Positions 1-5,401 of a DNA stretch of 7,256 nucleotides are shown piece after piece; positions within the stretch are counted from its first letter, which is position 1; each line of letters starts with the position of its first letter. The notes beneath the pieces are model-generated. The model saw only the letters and a list, made by a program, of their open reading frames with translations. It did not search any database and was not told the origin of the DNA. The stretch is from JAYTJL01 sp964400155 (lineage in GTDB: Bacteria; Patescibacteriota; Saccharimonadia; Saccharimonadales; UBA10212), in NCBI GenBank assembly GCA_964400155.1, contig CAYNSQ010000025.1, forward strand, positions 1 through 7,256. The letters are read 5' to 3'. The translations under genes and the position numbers were made by a program.

Positions 1-53
1 ACTGACTTTGTTTGGACTCGGCTTTTTCTAGTTCTATTTTTGTTTTTAAACAT
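1..53 (-). CDS. 5' fragment of the next dcw-cluster gene, product not determined
   Basis: An open frame starts at ATG 53-51 and runs off the window edge without a stop. The 17 visible residues are MFKNKNRTRKSRVQTKS, strongly basic and polar. That suits the short cytoplasmic tail ahead of the first membrane helix in a protein such as FtsW, and murD or ftsW often follows mraY in dcw clusters. The fragment is too short to identify, so no symbol is given. The start is preceded by the A-rich stretch AAAAACAAAA without an SD motif, the same leader style as mraZ and rsmH. The gap to the mraY stop is 59 bp. A chance open frame cannot be excluded, but position, strand and leader all support a real start. 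Confidence 0.55.
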   Translation of the reverse strand, partial: MFKNKNRTRKSRVQTKS

Positions 54-64
54 TTTTGTTTTTA
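36..64 (-). repeat. 13-bp direct repeat around a start codon
   Basis: The plus-strand 13-mer ATTTTTGTTTTTA occurs at 36-48 and again at 52-64. On the minus strand this reads TAAAAACAAAAAT twice, once as the leader just before and into the ATG at 53 and once inside the first codons (Lys-Asn-Lys-Asn). It may simply reflect A-rich initiation regions or a small duplication. Confidence 0.6.
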
Positions 65-94
65 TGCAGTTTGATTATTCAATTGCATTGGTTG

Positions 95-100
95 ATTATA
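95..100 (-). promoter_or_regulatory. Possible -10 element (TATAAT) before the next dcw gene
   Basis: On the minus strand the mraY stop is followed closely by AGGTATAATC, a perfect TATAAT hexamer with no convincing -35 at 16-18 bp. It lies 42 bp upstream of the ATG at 53. It could give the downstream dcw genes their own transcription start. In an AT-rich spacer a chance match is quite possible. Confidence 0.3.
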
Positions 101-112
101 CCTATTTTGTGA

Positions 113-1150
113 TTAGCTGCCCCCTAGTATAAAAAGTACCACTCCGCTTAGTGCCGCCATCTCTCCAATCACCCAAAAGCGCATGGTAATCTTTGTTTCC
201 GGCCAGCCTATGGCTTCAAAGTGATGATGAATTGGCGTTGAGCGGAATATCTTTTTCCCACCCCTCAACTTTTTACTAAACAACTGTAATATTACGGAAC
301 CGGTTTCTGCTACAAAGACCAAGCCGATTAAAGGCAGTAGCAGTAGTGTATCGGTTAGCATAGCTACCACTCCGAGCGCTGTTCCTAGTGCAAAAGAACC
401 GACATCCCCCATAAAAAATCGCGCCGGATAAATATTAAACCAAGTGTAGCTAAGTAGCGCTCCAACTAGAGTCATGCAAAAACCGGCAACTCCGTATTGT
501 TCTTGAATAATTGCAATAATGGCATAAGCTCCAAAAGCAATTGCAGACAGCCCACCAGCCAGACCATCTAACCCATCCGTAAAATTAACAGATATAGCCG
601 TGGAAAAAACAACTAAAACAAAGACTGGAATAATCAGCCAGCCAATACTTAAGTCGCCACCAAACGGAATATGCAAACTGCTAACGCCCAATTTTTCATA
701 AAACCACCAACCTCCTATTAGTGCGACTCCTATCAGCATAGAACCTTTAACTTGAGCTCTCAAACCGGCTACTTTACCGCCAATGCCGCGAATATTGATA
801 ATGTCGTCTAAAAGCCCTACTGCCCCTGCCCCAACCATAGCAGCCAAAGGAAGCCACGTTTCTGACCTAGACAAATTGCCTCCCAAAGTAATAATTGCGG
901 TTGAAGTAATAAAGATAACACCGGCCATAGTTGGAATATTTCTAGCATGTTTGGCGGCATGCAGTTTATGAAATACTTTGGCTGCCTCGCCACTAATTGT
1001 GTGAGTTCGTATTTTTTTCCACCATTGACCTTTGTAAGCAACTGTTGTGTATATTGGAGTCAAAAGCATACTCAACAAAAAACCAAGTAGTCCCAACGTA
1101 AAAATATGCTCTAGAGTGCTGGAACTGACCAATATTTGTAAATTACTCAT
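113..1150 (-). CDS. mraY: Phospho-N-acetylmuramoyl-pentapeptide-transferase MraY
   Basis: MraY transfers phospho-MurNAc-pentapeptide from the UDP precursor to undecaprenyl phosphate in the inner membrane, making lipid I, the first lipid-linked peptidoglycan intermediate. The 345 residues are close to the usual length of about 360, with roughly ten hydrophobic segments. Family motifs appear in order: KLHAAKHARNIPTMAG (63-77, normally ending GTPTMGG), the DD pair at 115-116, NFTDGLDGLAGG (189-200), NIYPARFFMGDVGS (239-252) and the PIHHHFEAIGW signature (306-316) with three histidines. The acidic residues at 115, 116, 192 and 249 match the known magnesium and catalytic positions. The start at 1150 is supported by AGGA placed 7 bp upstream (CAGGAAATAAATG), one of the few clear SD sites here. 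A consensus extended -10 lies in the 46-bp gap after ftsI, so it may also be transcribed separately. murE and murF do not precede it. Confidence 0.97.
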   Translation of the reverse strand: MSNLQILVSSSTLEHIFTLGLLGFLLSMLLTPIYTTVAYKGQWWKKIRTHTISGEAAKVFHKLHAAKHARNIPTMAGVIFITSTAIITLGGNLSRSETWLPLAAMVGAGAVGLLDDIINIRGIGGKVAGLRAQVKGSMLIGVALIGGWWFYEKLGVSSLHIPFGGDLSIGWLIIPVFVLVVFSTAISVNFTDGLDGLAGGLSAIAFGAYAIIAIIQEQYGVAGFCMTLVGALLSYTWFNIYPARFFMGDVGSFALGTALGVVAMLTDTLLLLPLIGLVFVAETGSVILQLFSKKLRGGKKIFRSTPIHHHFEAIGWPETKITMRFWVIGEMAALSGVVLFILGGS

Positions 1151-1185
1151 TTATTTCCTGTTTTTCATTTTGATAGTTGAACTAA

Positions 1186-1194
1186 ATTATACCA
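1186..1194 (-). promoter_or_regulatory. Extended -10 promoter (TGGTATAAT) for mraY
   Basis: The minus strand carries TGGTATAAT, a perfect extended -10 (TGnTATAAT), in the ftsI-mraY gap. The hexamer 17 bp upstream (CAAAAG) is a poor -35, but extended -10 promoters often do not need one. The predicted start near 1179 gives a leader of about 29 nt that contains the mraY SD. This would uncouple mraY transcription from the genes upstream. Confidence 0.55.
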
Positions 1195-1196
1195 TT

Positions 1197-2987
1197 TTAG
1201 TTTACTGTCTTTTGGGGCACATCAAAACTGTTAATTAACATATGAGCTATGTCGGCAAACAGTGGCTGAGCTGCTTGTGATCCGGCATATCCGCCAATTC
1301 CCGGCTCTGATACTTTAACCATAATGACATACCTTGGGGTATCGCCTCCAACAAAACCAAGAAAAGTACCGTTAAATTTATCCTCATAGTAACCACCGGT
1401 TTTCTTGGCTATCTGAGCAGTACCGGTTTTACCACCAACACTATACCCTTCAGGAAATCGTAAGTACGAAGCACCGGAATTTAAATGCCCTTGTATGACA
1501 TATTCCATTAGTCCGACCATTTCTTTAGATACCTTTGGTGAAACTACATTGCGAGCCACAACTTTTGGTTTGGTTATTGCTTCTTTACCTTTTGCATTGA
1601 TTGTTTTGTCAACTAAATGAGGTTGATAGTATGTCCCTCCGTTAATAATTGCTGACAAGGCTGCTGCCATTTGCAGAGGAGTAGTTGTCATTGCTTGCCC
1701 AAAACTCATGTTGGCATATGTTAACTGAAGCGCATATCCGTCGTTAGGATCTGGAATGTATCCTTCAGCTTCATAGCCTTGTTCTATACCTGTTTTTTGC
1801 CCAAAGCGGTAGTGATTTACCAAGTAATCATGCCAGGTGTCTCTGGCCTTTTTATTTACGGCACCAGTTTCACCACCCATTTGCATTAGCATCCAGGTTG
1901 CACCGGTATTTATAGATAGATTAAGTATGTCACCAACCGTCCGGGTTCCTGCTCCGCCGTCTTCTTCGATGTTTGTTACATTGTGATCATCCAACCGCCA
2001 AATTGCTGGGTCATAATAAGATGTATCAGTAGCTATTACACCTTTATCCAGGGCAGCTGCGGCTGTCAAAGGTTTCATGATTGAACCTACTTCCAACGGT
2101 TCAGAAACATTTGTGTTATTAAATACGCTGGCATCAGTCACATCGAAATATTTTGCCGGCTCATATGTAGGCATGCTTGCCATGGCCACAATTGCACCGT
2201 TGTTAGGATCCATCACCAAAGCAGTGCCTGACTTGCTTTTAGCCCTGTCGAGTCCTTTTTTCAATATATCTTCCAGTTGTTTTTGCATAGACCCATCAAT
2301 ACTCAGAACAACTTTATCGCCGGCAACAGGGGCTATCCTGACATTGTTTTTACTCGCTGCTAGGGGTACTCCTGCGGCATCGGTAGTAGCTTTCAGCTGG
2401 CCTGGTTTGCCCCTCAGAGTTTTGTCCAGAGCTTGCTCAACTCCGTAAGTTCCCTTGCCCTCGGTATTTACAAAACCAAGTAGCGGAGCCGCCAGAGTGC
2501 CCTGTGGGTACGTGCGGTACATCTCAGCTTGAAAACCTATACCCGGTAGTTTTAAGTCGGCGAGTTGAGTTTTTTTTGCTTCATCAAGTCGTTTTTCTAA
2601 AATTACATAACGACTTCCTTTAGTATTCAATTGTTTTACAAGAGTCGGTGTATCTGCTTTTGTAATGGCAGATAAGGCTAAAGCAGTTTTTTCGGGGTTT
2701 TTTACAAGTATCGGATCACCATACATAGTGTAAAGTTTTTCATTTAAAACCAGTGGAATGGTTCCGCTTGCACCACTTAGTTCGATGGTGCCTCGTTCTG
2801 GGTTAATTACATATTCTTTCTGTTGAGAGGACAAAGCTTGTTCCCGGTAATGACCATGGCGAATAATTTGAATATAAAATAATCGAACAATAAATATTGC
2901 CAAGATGGCCATCAACAACAAATACCACACCTCTATTCTTCTATTGGTGTGGAAACGCTTTTTGGGTGTAGCAGCGTCCTTAGGCAT
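1197..2987 (-). CDS. ftsI: Class B penicillin-binding protein, septal transpeptidase FtsI (PBP3-like)
   Basis: This DD-transpeptidase crosslinks septal peptidoglycan on the outer face of the membrane, working with FtsW and the FtsL complex. The 596 residues begin with a short basic tail and one membrane anchor (about 20-42), followed by the PBP dimerisation region (about 60-210, with ERGTIE at 64) and the transpeptidase domain (about 250-585). The three active-site motifs are intact: SIMK with nucleophile Ser302, SIN at 358-360 and KTGT at 520-523. There are no C-terminal PASTA repeats, which separates it from many Gram-positive PBP2x/PBP2B types. The ATG at 2987 lies 10 bp beyond the ftsL stop with no SD, so translation may be coupled to ftsL. 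The assignment to FtsI rather than an elongation PBP2 rests on its place after ftsL and before mraY. Confidence 0.93.
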   Translation of the reverse strand: MPKDAATPKKRFHTNRRIEVWYLLLMAILAIFIVRLFYIQIIRHGHYREQALSSQQKEYVINPERGTIELSGASGTIPLVLNEKLYTMYGDPILVKNPEKTALALSAITKADTPTLVKQLNTKGSRYVILEKRLDEAKKTQLADLKLPGIGFQAEMYRTYPQGTLAAPLLGFVNTEGKGTYGVEQALDKTLRGKPGQLKATTDAAGVPLAASKNNVRIAPVAGDKVVLSIDGSMQKQLEDILKKGLDRAKSKSGTALVMDPNNGAIVAMASMPTYEPAKYFDVTDASVFNNTNVSEPLEVGSIMKPLTAAAALDKGVIATDTSYYDPAIWRLDDHNVTNIEEDGGAGTRTVGDILNLSINTGATWMLMQMGGETGAVNKKARDTWHDYLVNHYRFGQKTGIEQGYEAEGYIPDPNDGYALQLTYANMSFGQAMTTTPLQMAAALSAIINGGTYYQPHLVDKTINAKGKEAITKPKVVARNVVSPKVSKEMVGLMEYVIQGHLNSGASYLRFPEGYSVGGKTGTAQIAKKTGGYYEDKFNGTFLGFVGGDTPRYVIMVKVSEPGIGGYAGSQAAQPLFADIAHMLINSFDVPQKTVN

Positions 2988-2997
2988 TGGCTAGAGA

Positions 2998-3342
2998 CTA
3001 CTGAATACTGCCCGAAGGTGCTACAACAGCTAGGTTTTTTGCAACTTCTGAAGCAGCAACGCGCTCAAGCGATTGCAAACGAGCCGAACTTACTTCAAGA
3101 TCTGCCCTTTGGTCGTAAAGTTTGGCTTGTTCTTGTTCTAACGAGTTAATTGTGTAGCCATAACTGTTAGTTTTTGTAACTTGTGTCAGGTAAAGCAACC
3201 CTACCATACAAGCAAGCACTATTAATACAATACTGTTGCTAACAGGACCGAGTTTTGTACCACGAGCGGCAAAACTAACACTGTTACGGTTTCGGGCCCC
3301 GCTGGAGCGTCGGCTGTAGGCTACTGATGAGGAATATGTCAT
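2998..3342 (-). CDS. ftsL: FtsL-like cell division protein
   Basis: The 114-residue bitopic protein has a basic Ser/Arg-rich cytoplasmic tail (1-35), one hydrophobic membrane segment (about 37-55, IVLIVLACMVGLLYL) and an outer region that should form a coiled coil (about 62-102, with heptad-like LEQEQAKLYDQRADLE). This is the architecture of FtsL/DivIC proteins, which act with FtsB and FtsQ to activate FtsWI at the septum. FtsL sequences are poorly conserved, so the call depends on topology, size and the classic place between rsmH and ftsI. The start at 3342 has no SD and is preceded by A-rich sequence (CAAAATAAATACAAAAAT) and, further up, by strong hairpins. It ends in TAG 10 bp before ftsI. 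Confidence 0.85.
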   Translation of the reverse strand: MTYSSSVAYSRRSSGARNRNSVSFAARGTKLGPVSNSIVLIVLACMVGLLYLTQVTKTNSYGYTINSLEQEQAKLYDQRADLEVSSARLQSLERVAASEVAKNLAVVAPSGSIQ

Positions 3343-3360
3343 ATTTTTGTATTTATTTTG

Positions 3361-3396
3361 GGCGGTGGTACCGCCTAATATATAAACGGCACCACC
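3361..3396 (-). promoter_or_regulatory. Alternative hairpins in the ftsL leader
   Basis: In the minus-strand RNA, GGUGGUGCCG (3396-3387) pairs with CGGUACCACC (3373-3364) as a 10-bp stem with one G-U pair. The second arm also lies inside a self-contained hairpin, GGCGGUACCACCGCC (3375-3361), with 5-6 bp and a tiny loop. The two folds share bases and cannot form together. Neither is followed by a U-tract, so an ordinary terminator is unlikely. The ftsL ATG is 18 nt beyond the second hairpin. The G-U pair becomes A-C on the other strand, which favours action in ftsL mRNA. A regulatory role is inferred only from the fold. Confidence 0.5.
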
Positions 3397-3414
3397 TTTA
3401 TCCCTGTTGCGTAA

Positions 3415-3477
3415 TTAAGTGACCACTCGTACGTGGACTCTTTGCGCTCGGGATTTATTTTGTACTTCAACTCTCAT
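3415..3477 (-). CDS. Putative 20-residue small ORF between rsmH and ftsL
   Basis: In the 169-bp rsmH-ftsL gap there is an ATG at 3477-3475, 19 further sense codons and TAA at 3417-3415. The product is MRVEVQNKSRAQRVHVRVVT, with six valines and four arginines, the valines clustered near the end. An AAAGGA stretch lies about 20 bp upstream, too far for normal initiation, and the start sits in a weak inverted repeat (AACTC...GAGTT). It stops 18 bp before the alternative hairpins of the ftsL leader, the arrangement of a leader peptide. An ORF of this size easily arises by chance. I do not recognise the peptide. Confidence 0.3.
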   Translation of the reverse strand: MRVEVQNKSRAQRVHVRVVT

Positions 3478-3511
3478 ATTTTGAGTTAAATACCCTGTCC
3501 TTTCTTTGTTT

Positions 3512-4390
3512 TTATTTTTTGCGGCACGCCCGGAGTTTGGCACTCCTAGCGCGCGGATTATCAACTATTTCATTAGGATTGGCGGTAATCGGACGTTTAT
3601 TCAGCATTTCATATTCGGCATCAAGGGTGCCACCGGCAATTTCAGCAAAAAAGTGCTTTACCAACCTATCTTCAAGGCTGTGAAAACTGATTATCACTAG
3701 TCTTCCTCCTGGTTTGAGCAGATTGGCAAATAGTGGCAGTGTTCTTTCCAGCTGTCCCAGTTCGTCATTTACGGCGATTCTCAGAGCCTGAAAGGTCCGG
3801 GTCGCCGGATGCATCCGGCTATGACCCGGGTACGTGCTCTCAACAATATCAGCTAACTGGCCAGTGGTGCGTAGCGGCCGGCTACGCATAATTCGACTTG
3901 CAATGGTTTTGGCCTTTGGTTCTTCGCCGTATCCTCGCAAAATACGAACGATTTCGGCCTCTGTTTCGTTGTTTAGTATATAAGCCGCGTCATTTTCAAG
4001 TTCCCTATCCATACGCATATCTAGCGGCCCGTTGTTTTTGATTGAAAAACCACGCATCTCGTCGTCAAAGTGCAGTGAACTCGCCCCAAGGTCGGCCAAA
4101 ATCATGTCAAACTTTTCACCTGAGTCATTTAACTGGCTACAGGCATGAGCAAAATCATCTTTTACCATTCTGGTACCGCGTAGAATTGGCAATTTGCCAA
4201 GGAAATTTAGGCTTTCTACGTCTCTGTCTACTAAGACAGCCTTACTAGGTGCCTTAGTAACTTGGATTACTGCACTGGCGTGTCCGCCGTAGCCTGCCGT
4301 AACGTCTAGGTAAGACTCACCCTCTTTAGGGTTTAGGCAAGCGAGTACTTCGTCCAGTAGTACCGGCTGGTGGGGAGTATTTTGGCTCAT
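3512..4390 (-). CDS. rsmH: 16S rRNA (cytosine-1402-N4)-methyltransferase RsmH (MraW)
   Basis: RsmH uses S-adenosylmethionine to methylate N4 of C1402 in the P-site region of 16S rRNA and is a standard dcw member. From the ATG at 4390 the protein has 292 residues, slightly shorter than the usual 300-315. Visible motifs: HQPVLLDEV (7-15), the SAM-binding loop LDVTAGYGGHA (28-38), the acidic end of strand 2 VLVDRD (52-57), ADLGASS (99-105), RGFSI...GPLDMRMD (113-128), RTFQALRIAVNDEL (198-211), LVIISFHSLEDRLVKHFF (231-248) and the basic C-terminus PRARSAKLRA (279-288). A GTG at 4432 would add 14 poorly conserved residues, but family proteins begin just before the HxPVLL motif, so the ATG is preferred. 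It has no adjacent SD and follows an A-rich leader of several hundred bases with its own candidate promoter. Confidence 0.96.
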   Translation of the reverse strand: MSQNTPHQPVLLDEVLACLNPKEGESYLDVTAGYGGHASAVIQVTKAPSKAVLVDRDVESLNFLGKLPILRGTRMVKDDFAHACSQLNDSGEKFDMILADLGASSLHFDDEMRGFSIKNNGPLDMRMDRELENDAAYILNNETEAEIVRILRGYGEEPKAKTIASRIMRSRPLRTTGQLADIVESTYPGHSRMHPATRTFQALRIAVNDELGQLERTLPLFANLLKPGGRLVIISFHSLEDRLVKHFFAEIAGGTLDAEYEMLNKRPITANPNEIVDNPRARSAKLRACRKK

Positions 4391-4428
4391 AGTTAATTTT
4401 TTTTGGTTTTTTGTTTTGGTTTGCAAGA

Positions 4429-4436
4429 TCACCTAA
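4429..4436 (-). promoter_or_regulatory. Extended Shine-Dalgarno sequence far upstream of rsmH
   Basis: The minus strand reads AGGTGATC, an 8-nt perfect complement to the usual 16S rRNA tail (GATCACCT). It ends 38 nt before the rsmH ATG, far beyond the normal 5-10 nt spacing. No usable start codon lies at the normal distance: a TTG follows immediately and a GTG lies inside the motif. It might be a ribosome standby site, a remnant of an earlier start, or chance. Confidence 0.4.
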
Positions 4437-4675
4437 TTAGCAGTCAGCTTTTTGTTTTTTTGGGGTTTTTGTTTTTGTTTACCCTGTCGGATGACGGGGT
4501 GTTTGTCTGCTCAGGATAGAACAGACGAGGTTTGAGCTTAGAACGAGTCACACACAAGGCGGACTTGATCTAGGCTCTAAAAGTTCTTGAGAGAGACTTT
4601 TTGTGAGGTGGAGTTTTGGGAGGTGTTTTGAGATTTTAAAAATGTGCGAGGGTTTTTGATAACGATGGATCCCTT

Positions 4676-4684
4676 TTTATACCA
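4676..4684 (-). promoter_or_regulatory. Extended -10 promoter (TGGTATAAA) for rsmH
   Basis: The minus strand carries TGGTATAAA, one mismatch from the extended -10 consensus TGnTATAAT. The hexamer 17 bp upstream, GCTAAT, is weak. The predicted start near 4669 would give rsmH a 5' leader of about 280 nt. The same TGGTATAA core precedes mraY, which supports a real sigma-70-type element. Confidence 0.5.
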
Positions 4685-4780
4685 CCGGCTGGCTGCCAAT
4701 TAGCTAATCTCGACCTTTGATCGTCGAAATTTATGTTTTCTTTGTCTTGCGCCTAATTGTTAAAGTACTTACTTTTACCT

Positions 4781-5134
4781 TTATTTGGCCAATATCCGCC
4801 AATATTTACCGGCTCGGACGGCGACTACGTCTCGGCTAATGCCGGCGTATTCGCACAAATGACCTGGCAACTGGATACGACCTTGTTTGCCGTCCAAGTG
4901 CTCTTCTACCTTACCCATCCGAAACTGAACGTTTTTGTCGGCCGTGGCCTCATCAAGGATATTCCCCTGCAAGGCTGGCTCAACCAACTCGTCCCAGACA
5001 GACTTTGTATAAAGGTGCAAGTAATTCGCAAAGCCTCTGGTAATAACTACGCCGCTAGCAAACTCATCACGAAGCTCGGCTGGAATTGTCAGCCGCCGCT
5101 TGTCGTCAAGCTTTCTTTCGAAGTAATCTCCCAT
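4781..5134 (-). CDS. mraZ: Transcriptional regulator MraZ
   Basis: MraZ is a ring-forming DNA-binding protein that binds repeated TGGG-type boxes before its own gene and usually represses the dcw operon. The 117 residues contain two AbrB-like half-domains: the first with LDDKRRLTIPAELRDEF (9-25), the second with LDGKQGRIQLPGHL (80-93). Each has the acidic-basic signature (DxxxR) of the family. It is about 25 residues shorter than the usual 140-150 and stops soon after VVAVRAGKYWRILAK, so the C-terminal tail is reduced although both domains look complete. The ATG at 5134 has no SD and follows an A-rich leader (CAAAAAACCACT). Directly upstream are four matching boxes overlapping a promoter, strong context for autoregulation. 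It is the first gene of the operon, 390 bp before rsmH. Confidence 0.95.
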   Translation of the reverse strand: MGDYFERKLDDKRRLTIPAELRDEFASGVVITRGFANYLHLYTKSVWDELVEPALQGNILDEATADKNVQFRMGKVEEHLDGKQGRIQLPGHLCEYAGISRDVVAVRAGKYWRILAK

Positions 5135-5191
5135 AGTGGTTTTTTGAATTAGTGGTTTTTGTTTTATTGCGGTTTAGTCTGTTTTGGACTA

Positions 5192-5237
5192 CCCACGATT
5201 ACCCACTACCAACAGTCTACTACCCACTCCTACCCAC
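5192..5237 (-). promoter_or_regulatory. MraZ operator: two pairs of GTGGG boxes
   Basis: On the minus strand GTGGG occurs four times: 5237-5233, 5227-5223, 5206-5202 and 5196-5192, nearly all followed by TA. Spacing is 10 bp within each pair and 21 bp between pairs, and a degenerate GTTGG lies between (5213-5209). One-helical-turn direct repeats of TGGG boxes are the known MraZ target. The upstream pair lies inside the promoter spacer and the downstream pair in the transcribed leader, so binding should block initiation. Two separated pairs rather than an unbroken array is less usual. Confidence 0.85.
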
Positions 5238-5242
5238 TGCAA
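5214..5242 (-). promoter_or_regulatory. Candidate mraZ promoter
   Basis: The minus strand shows TTGCAG (5242-5237), a 17-bp spacer and TAGACT (5219-5214), each matching the sigma-70 consensus at four of six positions. It lies after the upstream gene's terminator and before mraZ, predicting a start near 5207 and a leader of about 73 nt. Two MraZ boxes fill the spacer, which supports the placement. Hexamer quality is modest. Confidence 0.5.
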
Positions 5243-5249
5243 TAGAATA

Positions 5250-5281
5250 AATAAAAAAAGTAGCCCCGGCTGGGACCACTT
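5250..5281 (-). terminator. Rho-independent terminator after the LysM-like gene
   Basis: In minus-strand RNA, AAGUGGUCCC (5281-5272) pairs with GGGGCUACUU (5267-5258), a 10-bp stem with two G-U pairs and loop AGCC. Its end merges into a run of seven U (5259-5253) followed by AUUUAUU. On the plus strand the stem has two mismatches and a weaker U-tract, so the minus direction is clear. It separates the LysM-like gene from the dcw operon. Confidence 0.85.
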
Positions 5282-5298
5282 TTCCACAAAAAATTAAA

Positions 5299-5341
5299 TG
5301 TCACACTTTATACGCTAGATGTAGTGTAGCCTGTCACACTT
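5299..5341. repeat. Pair of 10-bp direct repeats (TGTCACACTT)
   Basis: The plus-strand 10-mer TGTCACACTT occurs at 5299-5308 and 5332-5341, a period of 33 bp, in the non-coding stretch between the LysM-like gene and its terminator. On the minus strand it reads AAGTGTGACA and resembles a -35 followed by TATAAA at 5312-5307, but any transcript would run straight into the terminator. Function unknown; a protein site or chance are both possible. Confidence 0.4.
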
Positions 5342-5359
5342 GTAATACTAACCCTCTGG

Positions 5360-5394
5360 TTCAACTGTAGTAGTTGAATTGCCCGACTGGTCGG
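5360..5394. repeat. Two small hairpins in the 3' region of the LysM-like gene
   Basis: TTCAACT (5360-5366) and AGTTGAA (5372-5378) form a perfect 7-bp stem with loop GTAGT. Next to it CCGACTGGTCGG (5383-5394) is a short palindrome-like hairpin. Neither has a proper U-tract on the minus strand, so they are not the terminator. They may protect the 3' end of the transcript. Confidence 0.45.
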
Positions 5395-5401
5395 TTTCTT
5401 A

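Larger units (their letters stand above)
4391..4780 (-). other. Gene-free rsmH leader region with hairpins
   Basis: This 390-bp stretch holds no convincing gene. From 4441 to 4780 the minus strand has no ATG at all, and plus-strand ATG frames are tiny. It contains a candidate promoter (4676-4684), a G-poor, C/A-rich section, several hairpins and a long A/C-rich run before rsmH. Two adjacent hairpins, 4481-4500 and 4502-4529, pair better as plus-strand RNA, because their G-U pairs become A-C mismatches on the minus strand. A third (AAAAGT 4579-4584 with ACTTTT 4596-4601) is neutral, and a TTTAGAGC/GTTCTAAG pairing favours the minus strand. I could not match it to RNase P, tmRNA, SRP RNA or a known riboswitch by eye. 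Confidence 0.5.

Noticed and set aside
2077..2448. 123-codon plus-strand open frame opposite ftsI
   Set aside because: It is a shadow of the ftsI coding sequence with no motif or start signal.
3361..3375. T-box-like GGTGGTACCGC on the plus strand
   Set aside because: It resembles the conserved T-box bulge sequence, but no aminoacyl-tRNA synthetase or amino-acid gene lies downstream on the plus strand and the rest of a T-box is absent. It is better explained by the hairpins in the ftsL leader.
4391..4432. GTG start at 4432 extending RsmH by 14 residues
   Set aside because: The added lysine-rich segment is not family-like, the GTG lies inside the AGGTGATC motif so that motif cannot act as its SD, and RsmH proteins normally begin just before the HxPVLL motif.
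4481..4680. RNase P RNA, tmRNA or SRP RNA in the mraZ-rsmH gap
   Set aside because: None of the conserved core sequences of these RNAs could be found on either strand by eye.
4757..5152. 131-codon plus-strand open frame opposite mraZ
   Set aside because: It lies antisense to a clear mraZ gene, shows no recognisable domain, and mirrors the codon pattern of the opposite strand.
5307..5338. Promoter GTGACA...TATAAA on the minus strand upstream of the terminator
   Set aside because: Spacing is 19 bp and transcripts would meet the strong terminator within about 20-30 nt; attenuation is conceivable but unsupported.
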